Below, in pieces: positions 24,601 to 35,926 of a DNA stretch of 64,000 nucleotides. Under the pieces are notes generated by a model. That model did not search any database. It was not told the DNA's origin and saw only the letters and a program-made list of their open reading frames with translations. The stretch spans positions 310,001 through 374,000 of the forward strand of contig JAACJM010000012.1 of assembly GCA_013368315.1 (NCBI GenBank). Reading direction: 5' to 3'. Position numbers and translations under genes: made by a program. The DNA comes from Tetrapyrgos nigripes (lineage: Eukaryota; Basidiomycota; Agaricomycetes; Agaricales; Campanellaceae). Numbering within the stretch: the stretch's first letter is position 1; each line of letters begins with the position of its first letter.

Positions 24601-25189
24601 GAGGTAATTTGATCTCTGTGACCACGGAGTCTGTAGCAGTGTTTGAGCAAGACGGTCATGCCATGGTATCGTCCACGCACCTAAAAAGACCAGCCTCTCC
24701 TACCACATCCCATACTATAAGGTCAGTGTCTTGGGATCCTGATGCCAAACATGTTCCTTGTTCGTCAAATGCTAAAGCTGTGATGGCTTTCTTGTGACCA
24801 TTGAATGTAGTGATGACAGTGCCAGAGGATGCACTCCATAAGCGAATTGAGCCATCAGCATAACCGACTGCAAAGGAGTCCTTTTGTGGTGAACGCGTAA
24901 TGCAAGTCACTTCAGACCGAAAGCCAGTTTCGTGCCACATTGCGAGCTAATAAGGGTTGAGCGTAATGCGAACCCGGAGACCAGGAAAGACCGACCATTT
25001 GGCCCTTTTTCACGTTCCAAACGAGAACATCTTCCAATGCAGGAACATACGCGAGTTTGCCATCGAATACCGAGTTAGACGAAGCACTGCAAATGAGACC
25101 AAAAGCCTGTTATCGATGAGAATGGAGTAAGTGTGCAAGCTTGTAGGGATTACCTGAGTAGGACCGTGTCGTAGATAGCTTTGAACCAT
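21673..25189 (-). CDS. UTP12: U3 snoRNP protein Utp12/Dip2 (WDR3), SSU processome
   Basis: Nucleolar component of the UtpB complex in the small-subunit processome, needed for 18S rRNA maturation. The start [17 protein letters not shown] at 25189 fits the family. Two WD40 propellers follow, with repeats such as [80 protein letters not shown] and [18 protein letters not shown]. Between the propellers is a lysine-rich stretch (about 24050-24117 on the minus strand) followed by acidic residues. The C-terminal part ([60 protein letters not shown]) matches the Utp12 dimerisation domain, and the tail [10 protein letters not shown] is basic. More than ten introns. It shares a 112-bp promoter with the aminopeptidase. 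Confidence 0.92.
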
Positions 25190-25237
25190 TTGCAAGCCAA
25201 AGGACCGTTTGCAAAAATTTTGATCGGAAATTGGTAG

Positions 25238-25247
25238 CCCTAACCCT
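25238..25247. promoter_or_regulatory. Telobox-like CCCTAACCCT
   Basis: CCCTAACCCT lies in the 112-bp gap between UTP12 and the aminopeptidase, about 50 bases upstream of the UTP12 start. Telobox motifs (AAACCCTA-like) are known near ribosome-biogenesis genes in plants and some fungi. Function here is inferred. Confidence 0.35.
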
Positions 25248-25301
25248 ACTCAACTTGTACTCTTCCGGCTACTTACAGGACAGATATAACTCGATACTCT
25301 C

Positions 25302-27151
25302 ATGATGTTGAATCAGGCTGCTCCAGAGTGCGCCAGTCGCCTACTCAGCTTCGTTAACGCCTCGCCAACTCCATTTCACGCCACCTTTAATGCTGCTCAG
25401 CGCTTGGAAAGTGTAGGCTTCAAGAAGGTACCGGATCTGCCTCTACGTTTGGTACCGGAAATTGCTCAGTCGCTCTGAAGCTCAGGGAACTGGACTCCTG
25501 GGACAAGGAGATCAAAGCTGGTGGAAAATACTACTTTACGAGGCATGTTTCTCTCCAAGCTCAATATCCGGCACTCTCTTATCCCTCTCAGGAACCAATC
25601 AACGCTCCTCGCCTTCACTCTGCCCCAAGCTTGGAAACACGGGACAGGACTTAACATTGTTGCTACACACATCGACAGCCCCAATCTCCGAGTGTGTCAC
25701 ATTCTATTTTCTGACGTGCAGTGATTCATGGAACCATCCTCAGGTTCGTCCCATTTCCAAGCGGGAAAAAGCTGGCTATCTTCAAGTTGCCGTAGAGACC
25801 TACGGCGGTGGTCTTTGGCATACCTGGTTTGATCGTGACCTTTCCTTGGCAGGACGAGTCATCACTGCCAACAGATCCGGAGATTTCACTTCTCGGTTGG
25901 TCAAGATTGACAGACCTATCCTTCGCATTCCAAATCTCGCTATACATCGCAAGTGCTTTTCTTTTTCTTTGTGTCATCTTGCCTTCTGATTTTGCGCAGT
26001 TAGCCGTGGCTCTGCTGATAACTTCCAGTTTAATCAAGAAACCGAATTCGTCCCTGTTCTTGGTCTCATCTCCTCTCAACTCAATGCAACAGAAAACAAA
26101 CCCGCAGAGAAGGAAAAGAAAGAAATCCAAGCCTCCAGTATCGAAAATAATCATCATTCTGCTCTTCTTTCTCTTCTGGCAAACGAGTTGTCTGTGGCTC
26201 CGGATGAAATTCACGATTTTGAGTTGTACGTTTCTCACCTCATTTCGTGTTGTATTCAACCCTAAAGCGTGTATTCACGATAGGCATCTGTATGACACGA
26301 ACCCTGCTACAATTGGAGGTATAAACAACGAATTCATCTTTAGTCCCCGCATGGACAACCAATTCTCATCGTCAGTTAGCACTACCCTTACAATATCTAT
26401 GCGAGTGTTGAGTCCCTTGACCCCTCAGGTTCTGTGCAGTTGATGCATTGGCTCAGTCGGTATCTTCATCTCAACATCCACTTCCCGAGGGAAACGTCAA
26501 TGTCATTGCATTGTTCAACCATGAAGAAATTGGCAGCGTCTCAACGACTGGAGCTGAATCGAATCTTATACCTTCCCTGCTCAGTCGCTTATCGCCAACT
26601 CCTGAAACTCTGGCGCAAAGTATCTCTCGTTCTTTCCTTCTTTCTTGCGACATGGGTCATGCAGTCCATCCCAATTACATTGCCAAACACGAAGAAAACC
26701 ACAAGCCATTCATGAATGGCGGTATGATTATCAAAACAAACGCTAAGCAGCGGTACACCTCCGATGCGATTGGGTCTTTCATTGTCAAGAAGTTGATTGA
26801 AAAGAAAGGAGGCAAGGTGCAGGAGTTTGAAGTCCGAAATGACATGTATGTGTTTCTGCGTTGTTGGAACTGTCGTCGTTCTTACCCTCTCTCAGGGCGT
26901 GTGGATCCACTGTCGGCCCACATCTCTCCACAATTGGTATGCGCACCGTTGACGTTGGAGCTCCTATGCTATCTATGCATTCTATCAGAGAGACGGCAGG
27001 TTCAGGGTAAGAAAATAGTATCCATTTCGTTTTCTTAACTGTAACTTACTGACTGTGTCGCATGGGCAGGGACGTCCAAAACTGCATCGATCTGTTCGCA
27101 TCACTTTTCGAAAGTTTCTCAGATTTGGATAGTAAGCTCGTCGTGGAGTGA
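25302..27151 (+). CDS. APE4: Aspartyl aminopeptidase (peptidase family M18)
   Basis: Cytosolic zinc aminopeptidase of family M18 that removes N-terminal Asp or Glu. It begins [40 protein letters not shown]. Zinc and catalytic landmarks follow: [16 protein letters not shown] (first His-x-Asp), [61 protein letters not shown] (Glu-Glu), [29 protein letters not shown], and [11 protein letters not shown] with the C-terminal His. It ends [12 protein letters not shown]. Reading frame is kept by about eight introns. One of them (25543-25591) starts with GC instead of GT: exon ...TTTACGAG, then GCATGT. Two adjacent ATGs could serve as start. Confidence 0.92.
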
Positions 27152-27333
27152 TCGTTAGGAATGTAGCTGTACAATACAGGTTGTATGATATGGGGATTTT
27201 TTGAGAAGCAATTGCAAATGCCAATTGCTCATTTGCCGCCAAGGGTACGGTTGGGGTACCACGCCGAAAGGAGATAACCGCGAACTAACCGTGCACGCGA
27301 CGCGGGCTTCGATTTCGTTCCTCTTTATCTTTG

Positions 27334-28497
27334 GTATGCCTGGTCCAGGGAAAAGAGCTAGCAAAACCAAGGGCCGTTCCAGCGTTCCAAGCAGCACTTC
27401 AACCACAAGTACCTCCCTTGTGCACGAGTCACTCTAGCACATCAGCATGGTTCATTGAAGCTAACTCTTTGGCATTTCGATCAAGGTCGTACGTGGGGGA
27501 TGTCGACGGTGCAGAGGGTTGGAACCAGATCGTCAATATTCTATGTGACTACTTCAAGCTTCCTGGTGAGCTCCGTCGCAGAAAATAGCTTCTCTGGAGT
27601 TAGAGTATGTTTGATTCTAGATTTGACCTCCCGAGGCGGTTTGAAGAAAGTCCACAGCAATTTCGACACTGTATACCGTAACGTCTGGACGCGGCCTACA
27701 AAAAGTATCCCAATAATGAGAGAGTTCGTTGTGGAATACTGGGCATTTACTCAAAGATGGCAGTGGATTCCATCCTTAGAGATAAATTATTTGAACGCGA
27801 TAAGTATACATTCATCACAATTACTTTCGCAAGAGAGGCTCAGACTAGGAATATCCGTAAGACTTCCTACCAAAACTACTCGAACTGCTCCAGTTCCCAT
27901 CCTGCCTGCACCCTGCCCTGCGCTATTTCTCCAGTGTTGCCCATCACGGCTCTCTCAAGGTTCATATGGAGCTCACCAAGCACAGTCAAACTATCGCTCA
28001 ACTCATAGCTGATCATCCAGATGATCCCGTTTGCGAGTTGGCTGTAGCCGTACTCTCCCACAGCATCAATGCCGTACATTTCAAGGTTAACCTCTTTGAA
28101 ATCCAGACCCCTCAGGCCAAGCTCATGAAAACCCTCGACATGTCCTATATTGTTTCTGTCGTTATATCCGCCATGAAGAAACCTCATGCGACGAAATACC
28201 TCATCGCGCATGGCGAAACCCTAATCTCCTACTCTGCTTTCTTCCATTCCAAAGTGATCCTTTGCAACTCTTCAGCCCTCAATTTCCTTGTCGCACGCCT
28301 CCGTGCAAAAGACTGGGAAAACCGTTGTCTATGTCTAGCCGGCCTTCTGCGTCTATACCGCCTTAACTCCGAAGAAGACACCGGTCTCTTCGATCCAAAT
28401 GCCTTCATGCAAGCCGTCATGCGTCCAAAACCCGCGCACATCAACGATACCTTGATGATGTATGGACAGAATAGTCTAGTTTACAGGATATGGTGAG
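27334..28497 (+). pseudogene. Decayed member of an agaricomycete TPR/MYND-type family
   Basis: The start MPGPGKRASKTKGRSSVPSS is followed, through a putative intron, by YVGDVDGAEGWNQIVNILCD and LKKVHSNFDTVYR. At about 27680 the frame breaks: the continuation RLDAAYKKYPNNERVRCGIL, GIYSKMAVDSILRDKLFER is one base out of step. At 27800 the expected donor reads ATAAGT instead of GTAAGT. Downstream, FLPKLLELLQFPSCLHPALR, YFSSVAHHGSLKVHMELTKH and WENRCLCLAGLLRLYRLNSE are well preserved. It then stops at MYGQNSLVYRIW, where I recall relatives continuing into further repeats; instead IMP4 begins 61 bases on. Three independent defects make a recent pseudogene likely. The family is named only from memory of similar mushroom proteins, and no function is claimed. 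Confidence 0.65.
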
Positions 28498-28558
28498 GGA
28501 ATAAAACGGTGCTCCGGTAGACCAGTGCCCAAGTACATACAGCTCGCTGCCATCCATC

Positions 28559-29803
28559 TCATCGTTTCGATTTCTTGCTCGGCGGTGGACGTGAACTTCG
28601 TGGACCAGAATATGATCCAGATCCAGTTAACATATTACGCTTCTTCGCTGTTCGCGAATAATGGGCAAGAACCCATTCTTTTTCGGCTTCTGTCTGTTCT
28701 ATCGTCCCCTGTCGTATTTCGTACGCTAATGCACTTTCAGCTAGTGAGAAGCAGAACAAAAAGATATGTCTTACGTTTCATTTCAAACCGTGGCCCCACT
28801 TCCGCCAGCTGAACCTGCTTCGGTGGTATTTTAAGAAAGACATGGTGTCTAACGCGTCAAAGATGTCAGAAAGGAGGCGAAAGAAGAAAACGGTAACTCG
28901 CACCGGAAGGAGATAAAGTCGTCTTCATTGGCAAAAGTCATTACTCTCTTGCTGTCCTCCTTCGGTACGGGAAATAGATATTTAAGCACGTCTCGTATTC
29001 TTTCTCCAAGCTTAGAGGAGAAGTTTTCGAAAATCAAGTGAGGATACTGTTCCGAGACGGTGGATTCCTTGTAAGTAGCAATGTCATGTCGGAGGGCGAC
29101 GTTATTCAGCGTAAAGAAGACTGTGGGCCCGTGAGGGAAATGTGATACAATCATCGCATCTAAATCACGGCTTAATGTAAGTCGAAGAGAGAGAAACACG
29201 TTATGATGCCTTGCCTGGAGTACCGCGGTGTTCGTGTAGAATGATGAGATCCGTCACGTCGTTGGCTCGACAGGCTTCTGCTAATTCTTTGACGACATAA
29301 TTCCCTCGGTTTATGCGATGGGAATTCGGGAAGACCAGTCTCATCTCCTATCAAATGAAAGTCAGAGGCCAGGAGTAAAGGGAGAGCAGGACGCGAACTT
29401 TGGCAAACTGAAGGAGTTTTGACGAAGGATCTCTTGAGGTAGTGATGACAATTTTGGGGTCTTGTACGCCAGCACGAGAGTACTCATTGTCGATGTGGGT
29501 TAGCGGGTCTGAAAGGAATGTTTATGAGCAACAAATAGAAGGAAAATGAGGAGTTGGAGGCGACCTGCTTGAGCCTCATCAAAAGCCAATTCCCGTCCCA
29601 ATGAGTTTGCATCCTTCCTCAACTCGGTCGGTAATGCCTTTCCACTTGCTAGCACATCCTTTAGCTGCTGTTTTCGTTCATATGTTTGCCTTTCCTGGGC
29701 TTCCAGTGATTTTGCATAGACATATTGTCGACGCTCCCTGATTTGACGACGCAGCTGTAGTCTGTCAGCCTTTCGCCAATACCAGAGTGTAAAGACCTAC
29801 CAT
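28559..29803 (-). CDS. IMP4: U3 snoRNP protein Imp4 (Brix domain)
   Basis: Nucleolar Imp4 helps base-pair U3 snoRNA with pre-rRNA in the SSU processome. The ATG (29801-29803) is alone in exon 1: the first intron begins right after it and the next exon reads [20 protein letters not shown]. This is the Imp4 N-terminus, so the start is well supported. The Brix domain follows: [98 protein letters not shown]. The C-terminal part has [37 protein letters not shown], then a Ser/Pro/Lys tail ending KKSKR. It lies head to tail with ALG8 and converges on the pseudogene. Confidence 0.93.
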
Positions 29804-29906
29804 TGAGGAAAATTTTGCCGGAACTGCCGGATCCGTGCAACTTGTATTGGGCTTAAATAATCGATTATTTAAATACTATTTCGTACAACCTAAGTACAAC
29901 GACGAA

Positions 29907-32130
29907 CTACTGGATAGCGCTCAGCGGGCCTTGGTAAGTGGTTTCCTCATTGAGATACACGAACATCAGCCTGATAAATCCCCAGACAATACCCACTGCA
30001 CAGTAGACACTCGTCACCATCAGCGGGAGGAATTCCATTCCAGAAGCGTCAGTGGTGACTGGTGCATCCACAACATCGGGACAGATAACTTCATCCGAGG
30101 GGACACAGGCAACTGTTTCAATAGCGTGTTTGGAACGCGCAGACAAAAGAGGAAAGAGGACGACAAATAGTTGGAGAAGCACAAAGCCAGCCAGGTAAAC
30201 TTTTTCCACCACGTCCAGAATCACGTAGTAAAGAGATCGGGGAAACCTAGACCGATCAATTAGAACATAAAATGACCCGAGACGGAAAAGACCCACTCAT
30301 AGACACGTTTTGAGAGACCGATGTACACGAAGGTAAGCCACAGGAATGAGTACACGACTTTGATTATTGACTCTGGAGAAGCTGATGGTCAATGAATTAG
30401 TTTCTCACAAAGAGAAGAAACCTACCGGCGGGTGTAAAGAGCAGTGGGAACAGAGAGAAGATGCCAGCCACACTAGCTAACATGAAGGTCCTAAAATATG
30501 CTTGTCTTTCGGCCGCCAACAGACTTATGCTTCGGTGAGTACTTTAGGAAGCAGAGAAGAAACTCCCTTCTTTACCTCAACGGAACTAGTACCAATAAGA
30601 TTGCTTTTTCATGAACATGCCAACCGAAGAGGTAAGAGACATAACCACAGAGGGTCAAGGCTGTTAAAAACGACTTGTAAGTTGGATTCCGCCAAAGTTT
30701 GAACAAGATGATCTTCAGAGAAAAGAATGAGAGATCATGTCTAAGCGAAAAGGGGAACAACTGACCGACTGAAATGCGATGGTAAAGGTGAAAGTATGTA
30801 CAGGTTTGACATTCGGTATGACGGCAAATACGGTATCTCCGACAAGCCCCCGGGAGGTCGATTGCATACCCTCAGTGTTGACTGAAATACTGGCACCAGT
30901 TATCTGAATGTCTGCAGAGTGTCAGAACCGAGCTTGAAGATATTGCTCCGACTTACATTTCAAGAGCACTCTATCCAAGGCGGTTACCAGAGCCCACACA
31001 TTAGGCGCCCAGTATGCATGGTTCAGCCCCCTTGTAAAGGGAAACAGACGAGAAAGAAGCTGAGGAATCTGGCCCATCAGAAAGAAAGGTCCAAGAGAAG
31101 CAGTGAAAACTGCGATAACGGCATTTGCAAGAGCGAGGAAGTTCTTGATTTGCAGTTGCCCGGACGGCGAAATGCAGAACGACCGTAGCAAATAGATGAA
31201 ATACGCCGGCTGCCATGAATGAATCTTAGGAGCCGAGAGCTTGTACTAGAAAACGAGCTACACACTGCAATGTACATGTATATGTGTTTGAAGTTCAGCA
31301 GGATTGCAAATAGCACCCCACTTGCAAGCTTGTTCCCCTGAAAGAAATCAGAACGCGGAGAATTTGGCCAGAAACAAATTTGGCTCACATTACGGGCCAT
31401 AAGAATAGACCAGAGAAGAATTCCGAACATAAAACCGTTGTACTGAAAGTGGATGTGGTCGATAATAAGGAATCCAGGATGCAGGAACAACGTTGCAGAG
31501 ATGATGAACTGGCTTGCGGGATCCACAGCGCCTCGAACAAACCTGCAAGCAATACTGAGCGATACGCGCAACAGTGCTATGTGTGTGGAATACACGTACT
31601 TGAGAACAGCAGCGCCAAGCAACAACTCCGTCAAGATCACGGTAGACCGTTGGTATGCAATGACCGACCAAGAGTCATAGTTTAGGTTATTTAAGTCAAC
31701 GATTTTGGGGTCAATTAAGGAGGCTGGAATTGAAAGCAGCTTCTCAAAATACGCGAAAAACGGTGGATAGTCCAATGTCCACTCTGATGTTGTCTGTATA
31801 GGCGCGTCAGAATGAACAAGGAGACCAAGTGTGAGTTGTCGCCATACATCACAGTACCATTTCGATATCGGCAATGAATATGTTATTGCTAGCCAGTTTC
31901 TATGAACCTCAAAATCTGTAGAGCGACTGGACCTGTAAGCTTAACTGTGCTCTGAGTGAGAGTATGGCGACTCACTAAGCTGGGAACAACAACACTTTCA
32001 GCACCGTGGACAGAAGAAGGATGTCCCACTCTGTTGTGCTTATACCCCAATTTTGTGGCCATAGTTTCTCATACCCCGTTGATTTTGACTTGTCTTGAGC
32101 AGGAGAATCATTGTTAGCTGTAACAACCAT
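29907..32130 (-). CDS. ALG8: Dolichyl-P-glucose alpha-1,3-glucosyltransferase Alg8
   Basis: ER multi-pass enzyme that adds the second glucose to the lipid-linked oligosaccharide for N-glycosylation. The chosen start (32130, [20 protein letters not shown]) runs in frame into [40 protein letters not shown]. The diagnostic [16 protein letters not shown] follows and separates Alg8 from Alg6, whose motif differs. Next are [36 protein letters not shown], the luminal catalytic-loop region, FKHIYMYIA, and a series of membrane segments up to [20 protein letters not shown]. It ends [10 protein letters not shown]. About a dozen introns, one of them inside the TDFEVHRNW region. It shares a 140-bp promoter with VMA21. 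Confidence 0.9.
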
Positions 32131-32270
32131 GACAGCTGAGGAAGGGGTTGAGGACGCGTGTCACGAACGTTTACGCGAAGAGCAGCTTGACTACAACCGC
32201 AGTCCCCGCAATCTCCGTTCCTCATTGCTTCCTCCTACGTCCAACACAGACCTCCCTTCCTTGCTAGCCC

Positions 32271-32649
32271 ATGGCTGAACAAATCGCTATTGCAAAAGCG
32301 AACTCAGAAGTTGCTCAACGGTATGCACTACCTTGGTTCCAGTTCATCGGCTCACAAATGTTTTGGCAGAGGGACATTGGTGAAACTCATCATATTCAGC
32401 CTGTCCTTGGGAATTGCCCCTCTTTCTGCCTATTATGCCAGTCTGAAGTACATCTGGAACGGTACATTACGTCTCGACTCCTCTCTAAACATACTCACTT
32501 GTTCTCATGTTCCAGGAAATGCCACTTGGGCTGCCCTAACGGCAGTGCTCACTGCTAATTTTGTTCTGGTTGCGTACATCATTACCTCAATATACGAAGA
32601 CGGAAACCCTGGAGGCGCTAGTCCTCAAGAATCTAAGAAAGAGCGATGA
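32271..32649 (+). CDS. VMA21: V-ATPase assembly factor Vma21
   Basis: Small ER membrane chaperone that assembles the Vo sector of the vacuolar H+-ATPase. Exon 1 encodes MAEQIAIAKANSEVAQR; after a 47-nt intron the protein reads GTLVKLIIFSLSLGIAPLSA (first membrane helix), YYASLKYIWNGNATWAALTA, VLTANFVLVAYIITSIYED (second helix). That is the complete two-helix Vma21 fold. The tail ends ESKKER, a C-terminal dilysine ER-retrieval signal as in yeast Vma21. Two introns. Reading exon 1 straight through gives a different frame that breaks the conserved helices and is rejected. Confidence 0.93.
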
Positions 32650-32990
32650 TTGTGGTGTTCTGAATGATGGACTGGATTGAAGAAAAGTGAGTAAAGAGCA
32701 CTTCTATGGATACTGTTACAGGTTTACACAAGGTTTTACATGGAAAAACAAAGGTCACTGTCTTCCAATTAATGTAATGATAAATAGGAATCGGTCTCCG
32801 GGATCCAAATCAGCCTTCCTCTACGTAATTAAAATCCGTCAGTAAACGTCGAGAGGCCAGCCACTCTAAAATCATAACGAAGCAACCAGCTTCAAAACGC
32901 AATTCCGATACCACCCTCCGCTAGGTCTGGTGATCCGGGACTGTAAGCCTACAGATGCTTTCAGTCTTCAATCTGAACTTCTGGGGAAAG
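32650..32990. other. Short intergenic region, converging 3' ends
   Basis: About 340 bases between VMA21 and the disordered protein gene. Nothing beyond AT-rich 3' flanking sequence is seen. Confidence 0.4.
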
Positions 32991-34193
32991 TCAACGCACA
33001 TATGAATACTGATACTGGAATTTTGGCGTTTCAGACTGTACGGCAGTGATATACCGTGACCGACCAGCGCATTTATTGCGCGTGCCGACCGTATCGCTGG
33101 AAATTGTCCTGGGGGCGCCTGGGTGGGGCCTGCCTGATGGAAGCTCGGAAACAGATTGAGCAAGTCGTAATGACCGTGAATGCGGATCGGGGTGACTTCG
33201 AAAATGAGAGGGAGAGACTGGTGAGGTAGGAGGGAAGGATTTGACACTGGGGGAAGGTGACTTTAGGATTGAAAGAGGCGCTACCTTTTGTGGTGTAGCG
33301 GTGCTTGGAGTGGCGACTGGAGTAGAATCTGATGAAGAGGGCGATGAATTCGTGGACGGTGATGAAGGTAGACAAGCAGCTGATGGTGTGGGTCTAAGGG
33401 CAGGGAGTGGGGGCACTTTTCTCCGAATAAAGAGAGGTGGTGGTGCCGGAAATGATAATGTCAAATCCGCAGTGGAGTCTCCTTCTTCACTCCCAGCGGA
33501 AGCCTTGGAGCCCGAGGACGAGATAGAGGGAGAACGCGATGGAAATTTATGCCGACTGTATGGAAGAGGAGGAGGAGGAGGACTGCTGCCGGGAAGCGAC
33601 AGATCATGAGTGCTCTTTGAGCGACTGATAGCACCCGGAATATGGGTGTGATGGTGTGATGCAGAGCGATGATGCTCAGCTTTGATGACCGGCCTGGAAG
33701 CTAATTGCAAACTCCTAGGGTCTTCATCGACTTCTTCCAAGAAGCCCTTCCATACACCATCTAACTGTGGCATGCTTCTCTTTGACTGCAGCGGGGTGGT
33801 TGTGCGAGATGATTGTTCATGTGGTTGAGGACAGCTGTAGGAAGGTGATAGGGGAGGTGCAAAAATATCATGGCTAGCTCGCAGAGATGTCGGAGAAAGG
33901 GGACAACTATTGGTGTATTCGAGAGGCGGCGCGTGGAGGTCAAGATTAGAAGGTCGACGTGGTCGGCGAGGAGGTGAACCAATTTTCTTGGTCTGGGGCC
34001 ATGCCGGTTCAGGATATGCGAGGGTAGAGGAATCGGATAGAGAATCCACGTCACCGCTCTCCGAGATTATTGAAGGTGAACGTCTGGCGAACGGATCTGA
34101 AGGAAAGTTAGGTAGAGCCTTGTCTGTGTCTGTGGACAGTGACTTCTTCTTCTTCCTCCAACTACTCGGAGAGAAGAGGACGCTAGGTTTCAT
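32991..34193 (-). CDS. Ser/Pro-rich, probably disordered protein of unknown function
   Basis: A 400-codon frame with strong protein-like composition but no domain I recognise. It starts MKPSVLFSPSSWRKKKKSLS. Long low-complexity stretches follow: PPRRPRRPSNLD, SSPPPPPLPYSRHKFPSRSP, LPSSPSTNSSPSSSDSTPVA and SILKSPSPSVKSFPPTSPVS. The only ordered-looking patch is QLDGVWKGFLEEVDEDPRSL, a short helix that might be a binding motif. Many SP and SxxP sites suggest kinase regulation, which is inference. The last 50 codons (after PGAPRT) look less protein-like, so the real 3' end may be spliced differently. It is divergent from RNR2 across a 1.7-kb gap. Confidence 0.65.
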   Translation of the reverse strand: MKPSVLFSPSSWRKKKKSLSTDTDKALPNFPSDPFARRSPSIISESGDVDSLSDSSTLAYPEPAWPQTKKIGSPPRRPRRPSNLDLHAPPLEYTNSCPLSPTSLRASHDIFAPPLSPSYSCPQPHEQSSRTTTPLQSKRSMPQLDGVWKGFLEEVDEDPRSLQLASRPVIKAEHHRSASHHHTHIPGAISRSKSTHDLSLPGSSPPPPPLPYSRHKFPSRSPSISSSGSKASAGSEEGDSTADLTLSFPAPPPLFIRRKVPPLPALRPTPSAACLPSSPSTNSSPSSSDSTPVATPSTATPQKVAPLSILKSPSPSVKSFPPTSPVSPSHFRSHPDPHSRSLRLAQSVSELPSGRPHPGAPRTISSDTVGTRNKCAGRSRYITAVQSETPKFQYQYSYVR

Positions 34194-35926
34194 GGGTGAG
34201 GGACGGAGGTTGCGCGGGAGATCTAAGAACAGATGAGAAAGACATTATATAGGGAGATAATAGAATTATCACCAGTTGACTGCGAGAAGGAAGTCAGGCG
34301 TGAGGTCAAGGAAGAGATGGTTTATGTTACCTTAATGTGGGATGTCTTTGTTTGACAGGACAGAACCCTCCTGAACAGCGTGTATGGTATGTCCGCGACT
34401 GGCGTAAATTCGCTCCTATTCGCTCCTATCTCCTGTGTCGTACAGTCCGGTTAAATATTGTTGGCTATCGGCCCCGCCCCGGAAAGCTCAAAGTAACGGA
34501 ATACTCCTCCCACTCCACAATGTGTAAAGACCGGTAGTCCGGATTCCCAAATTTTCATGAAATCAGTGATCGACGGTAGACGGTTCAGTGACAATGTGGC
34601 ATGTGGATATTTCTGACATACCCGAAAAGGCACAATATTACCACCACTGTCCCCGAGACCGATCGTGTGGTTATAGCAGACCGTTGCAACTACTCAAGCG
34701 AAAGAGACATACGATCTCAGATCCCGCTTCAAACTCCACTTACGAGCAAAAATTCTCTTTGCTTTCTGCGAACGCTACTTACTAGCTATAGCAACACTTG
34801 GCAGTGGGTAGTTCTGCCTCGCCAGGCTCTCTTAGGCACTTTGGAACGGGCAGTGTCTAGGTACGCATTATTGGCAGCCTGAGCGTACCTTACCTTCAGC
34901 TACTAATTACAGCTTTGATCTCTGATCCGTTCATTTTGTGTACATTAATCGACGTCGCCACCCGCCACTCGTATTACATCCTTCTGGAAATGAGGACGAA
35001 ACATGATCTGGCTGGCACATATAGCCCGGAGCCTACTAAATCTTGAATTCAACATCGACGATGTCATGCACACTCACTTACAACCTCAAGCTCAGTATAC
35101 TGTTCTGCATGTTCATGTTCAGTTTGCAAGCATCATTCAGTGCTTTGTATACTTAGGTACAGATTCTTAACGTTCGTGGTTCCTCCATCTCCGCCTAGAA
35201 TAAGTTATAGTATGCAACTGTTCAGTCCAATGGCTCATGTAGGACCTGACGAAGCCTGACGATCACTGTCCCTTTACCCTTCACTGACAGATCAATCGGA
35301 AACGTCCGATATCTTCATTGTTCTGACATAGAAACTCAGCCTAGACCAACCTTCGTACTTCCTGGAATCATTCCCTCCAGACCTGGCCGCTTTCGACCAA
35401 AACCGGGGATACTAAGGATAAATAACTCTCCCTTGAACTTTAGTGCGATTCTGGCGGACAGAAGAGCCGGACTCGGAGCCGGTAAGAAGCTCTAGGATTG
35501 ATTCCGACGACGGAACCTCCAAATATCATTTGAAAAGGGAGGAGTTATGGGATTTTGTGGGATTTTGTGCGCGCAGTTCAAGTTGAGGTTAACGTTGTCG
35601 ACGTCCTAGCTCAATAATGAACTTGATTCGCTTCTGGATTCTTCGCTTCGCATTTTCCCAGATTTTCCCCCAGCTGCTGCGTTGCGTATATAATGACGAG
35701 ATGTACACCGATGTACCCAATGCCCATGTCGCCAAGACCATGAAAAGCTTAAAGCCGATCTGTCCCGGAATGCGGAAGTACGATGGGAATCACGGGATTC
35801 GGGAAAATCCGTAATTAAACTTCACGCGTACGTGTTGTTTATGCTTGTTACACGTCTGATGTCATCCAGAAATTTACGATTGTAAATTTGTCAGACTCAG
35901 TACCGAATTAGATCTAGGTCGCAACC
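34194..35926. other. Long intergenic region with the RNR2 promoter
   Basis: At 1.73 kb this is the longest gene-free gap with coding genes on both sides. It contains short direct repeats (CGCTCCTATT twice near 34410; GGGATTTTGTG twice near 35550) and an ACGCGT box close to RNR2. Reading frames within it (for example 34337-34537, 34451-34633, 35617-35814) have no motif or homology I recognise. I see no tRNA or LTR. Confidence 0.45.
35824..35829. promoter_or_regulatory. MluI cell-cycle box (ACGCGT) before RNR2
   Basis: ACGCGT ends 97 bases upstream of the RNR2 ATG. MCB elements bound by the MBF factor drive G1/S expression of ribonucleotide-reductase genes in yeasts, so the position fits. Binding here is inferred. 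Confidence 0.5.

Noticed and set aside
33241..33609. Glycine-rich plus-strand frame
   Set aside because: It is antisense to the proline/serine-rich disordered protein and is explained by its composition.
34337..34633. Overlapping short frames on both strands in the long intergenic region
   Set aside because: Composition and lack of motifs fit non-coding sequence.
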